Source: Psychrobacter sp. JCM 18903 (GTDB lineage Bacteria; Pseudomonadota; Gammaproteobacteria; Pseudomonadales; Moraxellaceae). Taken from it: a stretch of DNA of 64,000 nucleotides. This document shows, one piece after another, positions 8,907-18,837 of the stretch. Made by a program: the position numbers and the translations under genes. The notes beneath the pieces were generated by a model that ran no database searches, was not told the origin of the DNA, and saw only the letters and a list, made by a program, of their open reading frames with translations. How positions within the stretch are numbered: position 1 is the stretch's first letter; every line of letters begins with the position of its first letter. The stretch lies in contig NZ_BAWJ01000003.1 of NCBI RefSeq assembly GCF_000586475.1, positions 124,001 through 188,000 on the forward strand. Direction: 5' to 3'.

Positions 8907-10385
8907 ATGACAGATAATAATCAAAACATGAATGAGCAGACCTCAATCGACACGGATATGTTGCAGCAACCAGTACCAAAAACGCCTAGTATTGCTAATA
9001 CGGTTGATGAGATGCGAGCGCAATTTTCACGCTTACAAACACTCAGTCGCACGCAGCCAATCAATGACTGGGCCACCCGTGAAACCCAACTAGACAGTCT
9101 AGAGGTTATGCTTAGCGATAACCAAGCCAGTTTCGCCAAAGCGATCAGTGCCGACTTTGGTTATCGTAGCGAATCAGAGACCCAGTTTGCCGAGTTGTTT
9201 CCTAGCTTTACTGGTATCAGTCATGCCAAAAAGCACGGTAAAAAATGGATGAAAGTTCAGCGGGCTTCTATTTCAGCGCTGTATATGCCAGCTCATAATG
9301 AAATTCAGCCTCAGCCATTGGGTGTGGTTGGTATCATGGTGCCTTGGAACTATCCGTTATTTTTAGCAGTAGGACCGATGATTGATGCGCTCACTGCTGG
9401 CAACAGAGTTATGATCAAGATGAGTGAAGCGGCACCGCAGTTCGCCCAAGCATTTGCCAGTGCGATTGCTCGTTATTTTTCACCAGACATGATTTGTGTC
9501 GTACTGGGTGAGGTAGACATTGCGGTTGCTTTTAGTGAGCTGCCTTTTGATCATCTGCTTTATACGGGCTCTACGGCTGTGGGCAAAAAAGTCATGGCGG
9601 CGGCAGCTCCTAACTTAACACCCGTCACGCTCGAGCTGGGCGGTAAATCACCGGTTGTCGTGTTAGAGGGCGCAAACTTAGAAAACGCCGTCAATCGTGT
9701 GATGATGGGCAAAACCCTAAATGCGGGTCAGACCTGTATTGCCCCTGATTATGTACTGATTCAGCGCCAATATCATGAAGAGTTTATCCGTTTAGCAAAA
9801 GAGTGGATGGAAAAGCACTATCCAAATATTGAGAGCAATCCAGATTACTCACGTATTATCAATGGCGAGCAATTTAAGCGTGTCAAAGGCTATCTAGATG
9901 CATTATCGAGCGATGGGATCCATAAGCTCACTGATGCTGAGTCTAATATCGAAACGCGTCTAATGCCGCCTGTCATCGTGAGTGAGCCTGCCCCTGATAG
10001 TGATGTGATGCAGGACGAGATTTTTGCGCCGATTTTGCCATTGATGCATTACGATACGCTTGATGATGCCATTCATTTTGTCAACGAGCGACCACGCCCA
10101 CTGGCGTTATACGTTTTTGGTGATAACTATAACGCCCTAGAGAAAGTACGTAACAATACGGTCTCTGGTGGCCTATGTATTAATGAAGTGCTGATACATG
10201 TTGCCCAGCATGACTTACCGTTTGGCGGGGTTGGCGACTCAGGAACCGGTGCTTACCATGGTAAAGCGGGATTCGAGCGTCTTAGTCATATGAAACCAGT
10301 ATTTGTACAATCCAAGTTGAATGGGTTGAATTTGTTGTTGCCACCTTATGGCGGGTTGTTTAAAAAAGCATGGCAATGTTTTTAA
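8907..10385 (+). CDS. Aldehyde dehydrogenase, coniferyl-aldehyde-dehydrogenase-like
   Basis: 492 residues. NAD(P)-dependent oxidation of an aldehyde to its acid. The substrate-binding signature VTLELGGKSP (general-base Glu) and the nucleophile segment NAGQTCIAPDY (Cys277) are present, as is the nucleotide-binding VPWNYPLFLAVGP. The short C-terminus and LPFGGVGDSGTGAYHG resemble the CalB/coniferyl aldehyde dehydrogenase group and fatty-aldehyde dehydrogenases. The exact substrate cannot be read from sequence. AAGGAAGATAA precedes the ATG. A possible operator palindrome lies upstream and a terminator downstream, so it is probably monocistronic. Confidence 0.88.
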   Translation: MTDNNQNMNEQTSIDTDMLQQPVPKTPSIANTVDEMRAQFSRLQTLSRTQPINDWATRETQLDSLEVMLSDNQASFAKAISADFGYRSESETQFAELFPSFTGISHAKKHGKKWMKVQRASISALYMPAHNEIQPQPLGVVGIMVPWNYPLFLAVGPMIDALTAGNRVMIKMSEAAPQFAQAFASAIARYFSPDMICVVLGEVDIAVAFSELPFDHLLYTGSTAVGKKVMAAAAPNLTPVTLELGGKSPVVVLEGANLENAVNRVMMGKTLNAGQTCIAPDYVLIQRQYHEEFIRLAKEWMEKHYPNIESNPDYSRIINGEQFKRVKGYLDALSSDGIHKLTDAESNIETRLMPPVIVSEPAPDSDVMQDEIFAPILPLMHYDTLDDAIHFVNERPRPLALYVFGDNYNALEKVRNNTVSGGLCINEVLIHVAQHDLPFGGVGDSGTGAYHGKAGFERLSHMKPVFVQSKLNGLNLLLPPYGGLFKKAWQCF

Positions 10386-10477
10386 AATAACAAATGCTAA
10401 AGCGAGCAAAGTTGACATAGCTTTCTTTCGAGCGAAAAAAACACTTAATCATTGTGAGCAATCATACAAGCAACATT

Positions 10478-10514
10478 AAAAAACAGCATCTATCTCAATA
10501 GGTGCTATTTTTTT
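10478..10514 (+). terminator. Rho-independent terminator after the aldehyde dehydrogenase
   Basis: Stem AGCATCTA / TAGGTGCT with a 6-base loop, preceded by an A run and followed by seven T. Confidence 0.75.
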
Positions 10515-10757
10515 GTATAAAAGTAAGCGATAAAAAATTAATGAGCATTTGTCATCTTGTCTATAAATCGCTACACTTTGTAGTAAGCCTAAACGAGAGT
10601 AGTATTAGTTTTAGATGAAGACGTTGCCTAGTCTTCAACGACTGAATGAGCTATCAATGACTGAATGAGTCATAAGTAGTACACGCTTGGCGTAAAGCAA
10701 TAATGTTATTGACTTGGGCGTTTATTTCCATAATAAAAATTATAAATAGGACATCTT
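10515..10757 (+). promoter_or_regulatory. Upstream region and possible promoter of the betaine-type ABC operon
   Basis: TTGACT at 10709-10714 is followed 17 bp later by AATAAA (10732-10737), giving a plausible sigma-70 promoter with a short leader before the AGGACATCTT ribosome site. The rest of the 243 bases holds nothing I recognise. Confidence 0.35.
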
Positions 10758-12689
10758 ATGCGCCAATGGATTGCGTTAAGTTTACTATGCATGAGTGCGT
10801 TGTTACTGCCAGTATCGGCATCAGCAGCCTGCGAATCACCAATCAAATTTGGCGCTCTGACATGGGAGAGCGGTCAGTTTATCTCTGGGGTGCTCAAGTA
10901 CATTGCTGAAGATGGCTATGATTGTACAATTGAAGAGGTACCGGGTGCTGGTCCTGCACTCGAAACGGCATTGTCACAAAACGACATTCAAGTGATTGGG
11001 GAGCAGTGGGTTGGACGCTCGCCAATTATGGAACAAGCCATCGAGCAGAATAAAGTGGCAGTCATCGGTGATACGCTCAAAGGCGGTGCAACTCAAGGCT
11101 GGTACGTACCCAAATATGTATTAGAAGAAAACCCAGGTCTACGCCGCTATCAAGATTTGCCTAAATATGCTGAGCTGTTTAAAGATCCCGAAGACCCTAG
11201 CAAATCACGCTTTATGAATTGTCCGTCTGGTTGGACGTGTGAGATTTTCAATACTCGCTTGCTGAAGAATACAGGTTTGGACAGTATCTTTAATAATGCC
11301 CATCCCGGCACTGGGGCGGCGCTCGACGCTGAGATTGCCTCTGCTTTTGAGCAACATAAGCCACTACTATTTTATTACTGGCAGCCTACGGGCTTGATGG
11401 CAAAATATGACTTTGCGCCATTAGAGTTCCCTGCCCATGATGACGCTTGTTGGCAAGATTTGTTACGAGCGGATGGCACCGCCGATTGTGTGTCTGGTTT
11501 CCCTGTATCACCTTTAGGTATCGCAGTATCTACCCCCTTTATTGAATCCAATCCAGAGCTTGCTGATGTTTTTAAAAAAGTTCAGTTTAGCTCCGATGAG
11601 CTCAATGGCGCTATCTTGGAGATGAGTGAAAATAAACGCAGTGGCGATGAGCAAGCACTAGCATTTTTGCGTAAATATCCGAGCGTTTGGCAAGCATGGT
11701 TGTCTGATGAAGCAGCCAGTAACCTTGCGGCTAAGCTAGGCATCAGCTTAACGGGCGAGGCTATCATTGCAGATGCAACCGCCTCTAGCACTAATCGATC
11801 GACCTCATTATCGAGCTTTCCTTCATGGTCGCTTGAAACCCCGCTTAATAACACATTGGCAAGCGTTGTCCAAAATTATGGCGATGTGTTTCGTGCCGTC
11901 AGTACCATGGCGTTAACCTATCTATTGCTACCGATTGAGCGTCTATTAACCACTATGCCGCCTTGGCTTATCATTGCGCTTGTGACCGTATTGGCATGGT
12001 TTGGCGTCCGTAAAATCTGGTTTGCACTGGCATGCGGCGCAGGACTGTTTCTCATTGGTGCATTTGGACTATGGGGCGCATTGATTGATACCTTGGCACT
12101 GCTCATCGTATCAGTGTTGGTGACCGTCGTGATTGGTATTCCTATTGGCATTGCTATGTCGGGCAGTAAAATTCTTCGCAAGGTTGTGACGCCGATACTG
12201 GATGTGATGCAGACCATGCCAAGTTTTGTCTATTTGATACCCGTATTGATGTTATTTGGGATTGGCAAAGTGCCTGCGCTATTCGCCACTATTATTTATG
12301 CCTTGCCGCCACTGATTCGGCTGACGACATTGGGGATTACCCAAGTCAATCACGAGATGGTCGAAGCAGGGCGCTCGTTCGGTAGCACACACTTGCAGCT
12401 GCTCATTTGGATTAAATTGCCGCAAGCATTACCTAGTATTATGGCGGGCGTGAATCAAGCGGTGATGATGTCGCTCTCTATGGTGGTGCTCGCTTCTATG
12501 ATTGGCGCACCGGGGCTTGGCGAAGATGTGTTGCAATCGATTCAAACGCTTAATATCGGTCAAGGCTTACAAGCAGGCACGGCGATTGTCATCGTTGCCA
12601 TTATCATTGACCGTATCACCCAAGCATTTGGTCAAGGCAAGCGTGCTCGGCAAAAAACCATCGATGCTGGCAGGCATCCCATTGGTTAA
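10758..12689 (+). CDS. Glycine betaine/choline-type ABC transporter: binding protein fused to permease
   Basis: 643 residues. A Sec signal peptide (cleavage near SASA-AC, about residue 23) leads into an OpuAC/ProX-like substrate-binding domain (about 25-335). After a Ser-rich linker comes a ProW-like permease (about 370-630), ending with the EAA-type loop that docks the ATPase (EAGRSFGSTHLQLLIWIKLP). This makes a self-contained periplasmic binding and membrane unit. The ATPase gene starts 75 bp downstream. The substrate class (quaternary amines such as betaine or choline) is inferred from the family. The binding domain at the N-terminus is the reverse order of the classic OpuABC fusion. Confidence 0.9.
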   Translation: MRQWIALSLLCMSALLLPVSASAACESPIKFGALTWESGQFISGVLKYIAEDGYDCTIEEVPGAGPALETALSQNDIQVIGEQWVGRSPIMEQAIEQNKVAVIGDTLKGGATQGWYVPKYVLEENPGLRRYQDLPKYAELFKDPEDPSKSRFMNCPSGWTCEIFNTRLLKNTGLDSIFNNAHPGTGAALDAEIASAFEQHKPLLFYYWQPTGLMAKYDFAPLEFPAHDDACWQDLLRADGTADCVSGFPVSPLGIAVSTPFIESNPELADVFKKVQFSSDELNGAILEMSENKRSGDEQALAFLRKYPSVWQAWLSDEAASNLAAKLGISLTGEAIIADATASSTNRSTSLSSFPSWSLETPLNNTLASVVQNYGDVFRAVSTMALTYLLLPIERLLTTMPPWLIIALVTVLAWFGVRKIWFALACGAGLFLIGAFGLWGALIDTLALLIVSVLVTVVIGIPIGIAMSGSKILRKVVTPILDVMQTMPSFVYLIPVLMLFGIGKVPALFATIIYALPPLIRLTTLGITQVNHEMVEAGRSFGSTHLQLLIWIKLPQALPSIMAGVNQAVMMSLSMVVLASMIGAPGLGEDVLQSIQTLNIGQGLQAGTAIVIVAIIIDRITQAFGQGKRARQKTIDAGRHPIG

Positions 12690-12764
12690 TTATCAGTGCC
12701 ATGGTCGAATGTTCAACACGCCCTAATCATAATGATAACTAGAAAAATAAAAATGAGAGCCATC

Positions 12765-13671
12765 ATGAATCATATTCAATTGGAAAATATCAGCAAGATT
12801 TATAATGCCAATAGCTCGCAAGCAAAGTCTGCATTGGCATTACTAGCAGAAGGTATGGATAGCATTCAGGTAAAGGAACAAACAGGCTATTCGGTCGGGC
12901 TTTATGACATCAATTTAAGCGTTAAAGCAGGTGAGCTGCATTGTATTATGGGCTTGTCAGGTTCAGGAAAATCAACCTTGATACGCCATATCAATCGTTT
13001 GATTGACCCAACCAGCGGTAAAATATGGGTTGATACTTCTATTAATGCTAAGCCGTCTATTAGTACTAAGCCCTCCACTAATGCCAAACCCTCTGCTGAT
13101 TTATTAGAAAATGGAAGATCATCGTCTGCTATTAATATTTTAGAGCTAAATGATAAAGCGCTACAGCATTATCGCCAGCAGACAATCAGTATGGTTTTTC
13201 AGCATTTTGGTTTGGTGCCACATATGACGGTGCTGCAAAACGTCGCTTACGGCTTGCGAGTGCGAAAAATGAGTATCAAAGAACGCCACGAGGTTGCTCG
13301 GCATTGGCTCAATGAAGTTGGGTTAGCAAATTTGGAGAAAAGTTACCCTGATGAGCTGTCAGGAGGGATGCAGCAGCGTGTCGGCTGGCGCGTGCTTGGC
13401 AACCGATAATCCGATATTGCTGATGGACGAGGCTTTCTCTGCCCTTGATCCGCTCATTCGTGCCCAATTACAAGACCAACTACTTGAGCTACAAGCACGG
13501 TTAAACAAAACCATCGTCTTTATCACTCATGATATCGATGAAGCGATTAAGGTCGGTCAGCGGATTAGTATTTTAAATGGCGGGCGTTTGGTACAAACGG
13601 ATACACCCAGTGAATTACGCCACAACCCAGCTGATGAGTATGTGGCTCAATTTATGGGTGCTAAAATTTAA
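12765..13671 (+). CDS. Glycine betaine-type ABC transporter ATP-binding protein (two apparent frameshifts)
   Basis: ProV/OpuAA-like ATPase for the preceding binding-protein/permease fusion. Walker A GLSGSGKST, Q-loop MVFQHFGLVPH, signature ELSGGMQQRVG, Walker B ILLMDEAFSALDP and H-loop VFITHDIDEA are all present. Around 13383 and 13396 the frame shifts twice within about 15 bases. Adding one G (GG to GGG) and one T (TT to TTT) restores RVGLARALATDNPILL and gives 302 residues. An insertion after Walker A (about 13030-13110) contains the imperfect repeat SINAKPSISTKPSTNAKPSA. ATG 12765 is chosen; the frame is open from 12696. No C-terminal CBS domains are present, unlike E. coli ProV. Confidence 0.88.
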
Positions 13672-13960
13672 TTTAAAAATAACACGACGTTTTATAAAAT
13701 GCTGTTTTATAAATTACACCTGCAAAATGATAGATTTCTGTCTATATCATGATTCTTACACTGTTGTTAAAAAAGTGTAGCAACCCATTAGTTACTATTA
13801 AAGTAAACTCCATCATCGATGTATACTATTAAGATACTCTAATAGTGTATTAGCTTTGCTAAAATTTCGATTTATCCACTCTCATTGACCACGTAAGAAG
13901 ACCATGAGCGATCATAAAAACTCAGTTTATAATCGTAAGACTTCGTAAAAAGGACCTCGC

Positions 13961-15773
13961 ATGCCGCATAAGAAAATTTGCCATAATGATCGTAGTCATA
14001 CTGATAAATTAGCGACAGACTCACCACGTGATTCATCACGTTGGCTAAAGAATGTCAGTGCTGTTAGTGTCACGACAGTACTGAGTGCTGGCATATTGGT
14101 CGCTTGTGGACAAATGAGTAGTGCGGAGAGCAATGCAAGTAGCACGACTAAATCAGCAAGCAAAACAGTGGAGTAACTAGCTCACGTGATATGTTGCCCT
14201 CCGATATGCTTGGGCAAATGCGAGCGCTGCCGCAATTGACAAAAGGCTTAGGTGACACGGGGACAGCAGTCATTGATCCTAATAAACCAACCTTGATTAA
14301 ATTTTGGGCAAGCTGGTGCCCATTATGCTTGGGCACGTTGGCAGAAACCGAAGAATGGCGTACCGATCCCACGTTCGCTGATTTAAATGTCGTGACTGTT
14401 GTCAGTCCCGGTCATCTAAACGAAAAAGCCGATGGCGACTTTAGCACTTGGTATGCAGGCGTCCAAGCTGACTATCCAAAGCTACCAGTATTGTCTGACG
14501 CTTCAGGCGAGCTGATTAATAAGCTTGGTGTACAAGTTTATCCAAGCTGGGCGATACTCGATAAAAGCGGCAACTTGGTACATTTGGTGAAAGGTAATAT
14601 ATCGGCAGAGCAAGCCTATGCTCTCGCTGAAAATGCCAATAATGATTTTGCTGAGCTTAAAGCAGGGAGCGCTAAACCAGCAAATGCGCAAACCTTAGAC
14701 AACAACAGCAAGATTGAAACCATCAAACAAAAAGATGGCGTTTATTATAACGATAAAGGCAAAGCGATTAATACGCGCTCAATCTATTTGGCAGGCGGCT
14801 GCTTTTGGGGCGTAGAAGCTATATGGAGCGCGTCGAGGGTGTGGTCGACGCTGTATCAGGCTATGCCAATGGCGAGACGGCCAATCCAAGCTACGAGCAA
14901 GTGATTCGTGGCTCAGGTCATGCCGAAGCTGTCAAAGTCACTTATGATGCGGACAAAACAGACCTTGATACTATCTTAAAATACTACTTCCGCGTGATTG
15001 ATCCAACCAGCCTCAACAAGCAAGGCAATGATCGTGGTGTGCAGTACCGCTCAGGCGTTTATTACACCGATAAAGAAGATAAAGCAGTGATTGATGCTGC
15101 CCTCAAACGTGTGCAAAGCCAGTATAAACAAAAAATTGTGGTAGAAAATGAGCCGCTAGACAATTTCTACTTAGCTGAAATGTACCATCAGGATTATCTG
15201 GCAAAAAATCCAAACGGTTATTGTCATGTTGATTTAAGCCTTGCCGATGATAAACCAGAAGGTACTGCGCGTACCAAGCTTGCACCTGTAAGTACCGTTG
15301 CTGAGACCTTAGATCCTAAGCGTTACGCAGGATTTGATAAAGGCGCATTGAAAAATACGTTGACCAAAGCACAATACAATATCACGCAAGATGCCGGTAC
15401 TGAGCGCGCCTTTAGTCATGAATACGATAATTTATTTGCGCCGGGTATCTATGTCGATGTCGTAAGCGGTGAGCCGCTATTTTTATCCACTGACAAATAT
15501 CAATCTGGCTGCGGTTGGCCAAGCTTTACCAAGCCGATTGATATGCAAGTCATTACTCAGCATGAAGACACCGCTTTTAATATGGTACGCACTGAAGTTC
15601 GCTCGCGAGTAGCAGACTCACATCTGGGTCATGTATTCCCTGATGGGCCAAAAGATCGTGGCGGGCTGCGCTATTGTATCAATGGCGGGGCGCTACAGTT
15701 TATTCCAGTCGATGTGATGCCGCAGTCAGGCTATGCGCCATTAGTGAAGTTGGTTAAGCCTGCAAAACCTTAA
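13961..15773 (+). CDS. msrAB: Lipoprotein thioredoxin-MsrA-MsrB fusion (two apparent frameshifts)
   Basis: Repairs methionine sulfoxide (both S and R forms) in envelope proteins, like neisserial PilB. The order is: signal with lipobox LVAC, a TlpA-like thioredoxin domain ([10 protein letters not shown]), MsrA (GGCFWGVEA plus [18 protein letters not shown]) and MsrB (CGWPSF zinc Cys, catalytic Cys in GLRYCINGG). Frame breaks at 14162-14165 (one A missing, which joins SASK to [10 protein letters not shown]) and after 14820 (one T missing, restoring GVEAYMER). With both repaired it is 604 residues. It should be anchored in the outer membrane or periplasm and reduced by DsbD-type electron flow (inferred). 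A terminator follows. Confidence 0.92.
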
Positions 15774-15799
15774 CTATTAATACTGATAATCGACTTTAT

Positions 15800-15834
15800 A
15801 AAAAGACGTTAAGGTAATTCTTAGCGTCTTTTTT
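15800..15834 (+). terminator. Rho-independent terminator after msrAB
   Basis: A14-bp stem (AAAAAGACGTTAAG paired with CTTAGCGTCTTTTT, one T-G pair) with a T-rich end. Confidence 0.8.
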
Positions 15835-16100
15835 ATGATTGATGCCTTGAGCATAATTACTATCACAGCATGATGGTTCGTTTTATTATCGTTGTATTTT
15901 TGCTGTTATAGCCGTTGAATTATGAAAAACCAACCAAACTTCGTTATACTCAAAAGCTGAGCGTTTTCTATTATTACTACTTTTATCATCTAGCGCCGTA
16001 AGACCACGTCCTTCTAGGGCGTGGATATCAGGCGTCAACCGTTGTCACCTAAGATTGAACATACCTTGATAACCAAATACATTGAGATCATAATTACCCC

Positions 16101-17175
16101 ATGAAAACGCTCAAACTACGCATCAAAGACAAACATGCCACTCAGCTAAATATCTTAGCGGGGTCGGTTAACTTTGTCTGGAATTACGTCAATGAGCTAA
16201 GTTTTAAACACCTCAAGCGTACTGGTCAATTCTTTTCGGCTTATGATTTGGCTACTTACACCAAAGGTGCGGGTGAATATCTAAACCTACACAGCCAAAC
16301 CTTACAAGCAGTGACCGAAACCCATGCCAAGCTCGTAAACAGTTTAAAAAAGCCAAACTCAACTGGCGCACCAATAATACTAAAGCCAAACGTAGTTCTC
16401 TTGGTTGGATTCCGTTTAAAAAGACCGCTATTAAGCATATCAGCACCCGCCAAAGTGGTAAAAAGTGTCTAAAAAGCACCCTGCAATTCAGCTTAGCTAA
16501 AGGTAAAAAACTCACTATTGACCTATGGGACAGCTATAACTTAGCGCTCTACACCATCAATACTTGCGAATTGGTACAGGACAATCGCGGTAACTGGTAC
16601 GTCTGTGTGACGGTTAAAGAATTTCCAAAAACAGCGTGTGGCACTGGTCAGGTCGGTATTGATTTAGGCTGCAAAGATTCAGCAGTCAATAGTGATGGCG
16701 ACAAACTACAAACCAAAATCACTCATCAATACGCTGAAAAACTGGCCATTGCTCAAAGAGCTAAGAATAAAAAGCGGGTCAAGGCCATTCATGCCAAGAT
16801 TAAAAATACTCGTCAAGACCTCATTCATAAATTCACATCAAAGCTTGTCAAAGCCAACAGCCTAATTGTTGTTGGTAAAATAAAATCAACATCATTCACT
16901 AAGGCAAACTTGCCAAATCCGTCTATGACGCAGGTTGGTTTGAAATTAAGCGGCAACTGGATTATAAATGCGCGAACGCAGGTTGCCACTATATCGAAGT
17001 GAATGAAGCGTACACCACCCAAACCTGCTCGTGTTGCGGCTCTCGTCAAGACAGTCCGAAAGGTAGATCAGCGCTTGGTATAAGAGTATGGTTTTGTCGT
17101 TCTTGTAAAACGACCCATAACAGAGACGTTAATGGAGCAAAAAACATTCTTGCGGTCGGGCTTGGCCGTCTTTAG
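16101..17175 (+). CDS. tnpB: TnpB RNA-guided nuclease-like protein (two apparent frameshifts)
   Basis: About 358 residues after repair. N-terminal OrfB helix-turn-helix region (MKTLKLRIKDKHATQLNIL), RuvC-I GIDLGCKDSAV (Asp codon 16661), zinc ribbon TCSCCG...CRSC, and RuvC-III HNRDVNGAKNI (Asp codon 17126). The frame breaks at 16329-16330 (one A missing) and 16912 (one G missing, restoring KANLAKSVYDAGW). Where most TnpB proteins have a catalytic Glu (VEDL-like), this one has VVGKIKS with Gly at 16873. Glu residues in YIEVNEAYTT (16996-17007) may substitute, as in TnpB clades with a relocated RuvC-II residue. Its guide RNA would come from the 3' end of the gene plus the right end. Confidence 0.85.
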
Positions 17176-17214
17176 TAGGAATCCCCTTCCTTTGAGGGCG
17201 GGGAGGAAGTCAAA
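17176..17214 (+). ncRNA. Right-end structure, probable 3' part of the TnpB guide (omega) RNA
   Basis: The bases after the tnpB stop fold through CCCC/GGGG and CTTCC/GGAAG pairings and end at GTCAA. In IS605-family elements the guide RNA covers the 3' end of tnpB and the right end, with the guide read from the flanking DNA just past it (here starting near 17215). The 5' limit is unknown. Assigned by family analogy. Confidence 0.5.
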
Positions 17215-17282
17215 GTTATGTATACCTATTTCGTCGCTGGATTTATTTGGCGGCTTTTCATTTTTGTATTTAAGGCTGTAAC

Positions 17283-18523
17283 ATGACCGTTACTCATACC
17301 TCTAAACCTTTTGAACCTATTATTACTTCTTTACTCGATAATGATTTATATAAATTTACGATGCTGCAAGCCATGTTGCATCAGTTTCCACAGACACATG
17401 GTGTTTATCGCTTTCGCTGCCGTAATAACAAAGACACGCTGTATCCATTGGCTGATATTAAAGAGGCGCTAGAGCAGCAGTTAGACAATTTATGTGAATT
17501 ACGATTTTTAGAGGATGAACTAGAGTACTTACGTGGTTTGCGCTTTATGCGCTCAGACTTCGTTGACTATCTAGAATTGTTTAAGTTGAAACGTCGTTTT
17601 ATTACCGTCAGTACGGATGATAAAGGTCGCTTATTTATCGATATCGAAGGGCCGATGATTCAAGCGATGTTCTTTGAAGTATTTGTACTCGCCATCGTTA
17701 ATGAGCTGTATTTTGATGCGCTATCGAATGCCAGTGTGATTGAAGAAGGGCAGCGCAGATTGGATGAAAAAGTCACATTGTTGCATCAATATGCGATAGA
17801 GCAGGAAAAGTGTGATGCTAATACGCCGCCATTAATCATCGCTGATTTTGGTACTCGTAGACGTTTTAGCAAAGCTTGGCAAGCCCATGTGTTGAGACTT
17901 TGCATAAAGCGGAACCAAAAATAGTGAGCGGTACTTCTAACGTGTATTTAGCGAAAAAGCTGGGAATGACACCAATCGGTACGATGGCACATGAGTTTAT
18001 GCAGGCATTTCAGGCTTTGGATGTGCGTTTACGTGATTCACAAAAAGCGGCGCTTGAAGCATGGGTACATGAGTATCGCGGCGATTTGGGTATTGCGCTG
18101 ACCGATGTCGTTGGCATGGATGCGTTTTTACGTGATTTTGACTTGTACTTTGCCAAGCTATTTGATGGTCTGCGTCATGATAGCGGCGACCCGTATATCT
18201 GGGGTGATAAGGCGATTGCTCATTATAAAAATCTTAAAATAGACCCAAGAACGAAGATTTTAACCTTTAGTGATGGCTTAGATTTAAATAAAGCTTGGGA
18301 TTTACATCAGTATTTTAAAGGTCAAATAAAGACCAGCTTTGGTATTGGTACCAACCTCACCAATGATATGGGTATTACTCCGATAAATATTGTCTTAAAA
18401 TTGGTTGAATGCAATGGGCAGCCGGTCGCTAAACTGTCAGACAGTCCAGGCAAGACCATGATTAATAACGACACGTATCTTGCCTATTTGCGCCAAGTAT
18501 TTGAAGTCGATGAGCCAGAGTAA
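17283..18523 (+). CDS. pncB: Nicotinate phosphoribosyltransferase (apparent frameshift)
   Basis: Salvages nicotinate to NAD by making nicotinate mononucleotide from PRPP. 413 residues after repair. Recognisable segments are [20 protein letters not shown] near the N-terminus, [11 protein letters not shown], and [14 protein letters not shown]. The frame breaks at 17891: adding one G (G to GG) restores [20 protein letters not shown]. As given it reads as two overlapping ORFs (to 17924 and from 17876). The IS605-like element ends about 70 bp before its start, so its promoter may have been moved or replaced by the insertion. Confidence 0.93.
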
Positions 18524-18529
18524 TATTTT

Positions 18530-18775
18530 TTAAATATCGCTCTTTTCAGTGTTATCTTCTTCAGCGAAGGCGGCATCTAGTGCTTGCTGTACGGCATTGA
18601 TACGGGTTTCGCAAACGCGATAAGCAGCAATTGACTCTTCCACTGTGGTCATCAGATTATCAATATCTGGCTCATCTTGTTGCTGTAATTCAGCGGCATT
18701 GGTTTTTAGAATATCATAAGCCGCCTTAAAGGTTTTTGGGGCGGCCTTTTTGCGTTTGCGAGTAGGGGTTGTCAT
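18530..18775 (-). CDS. xseB: Exodeoxyribonuclease VII small subunit
   Basis: 81 residues, matching the small-subunit family in size. A Lys/Arg-rich start (TRKRKKAAPKTF) leads into two helices ending LDAAFAEED. It partners with the large subunit encoded 60 bp upstream on the same strand to degrade single-stranded DNA. It converges with pncB, with only 6 bp between stop codons. Confidence 0.88.
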   Translation of the reverse strand: MTTPTRKRKKAAPKTFKAAYDILKTNAAELQQQDEPDIDNLMTTVEESIAAYRVCETRINAVQQALDAAFAEEDNTEKSDI

Positions 18776-18837
18776 AAGGTTTCCTAATTTTAAAATAAAG
18801 TCTTTGATTAAGTTGAATCGACGGTAGGTTGTACTTC

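Larger units (their letters stand above)
15985..17214 (+). mobile_element. IS605/IS1341-like element carrying only tnpB
   Basis: The left end has an imperfect hairpin CCACGTCC / GGGCGTGG (16004-16011 and 16017-16024). The right end after tnpB has the typical IS200/IS605 structure CCCCTTCC...GGGGAGGAAGTCAA (about 17183-17214). There is no tnpA, so it would depend on a Y1 transposase elsewhere. It sits between the msrAB terminator and pncB without disrupting either. Exact ends and the target tetra- or pentanucleotide are not certain from one copy. Confidence 0.75.

Noticed and set aside
10703-10909. 68-codon ORF overlapping the start of the binding-protein/permease fusion
   Set aside because: Out-of-frame shadow of the signal-peptide region of the real gene.
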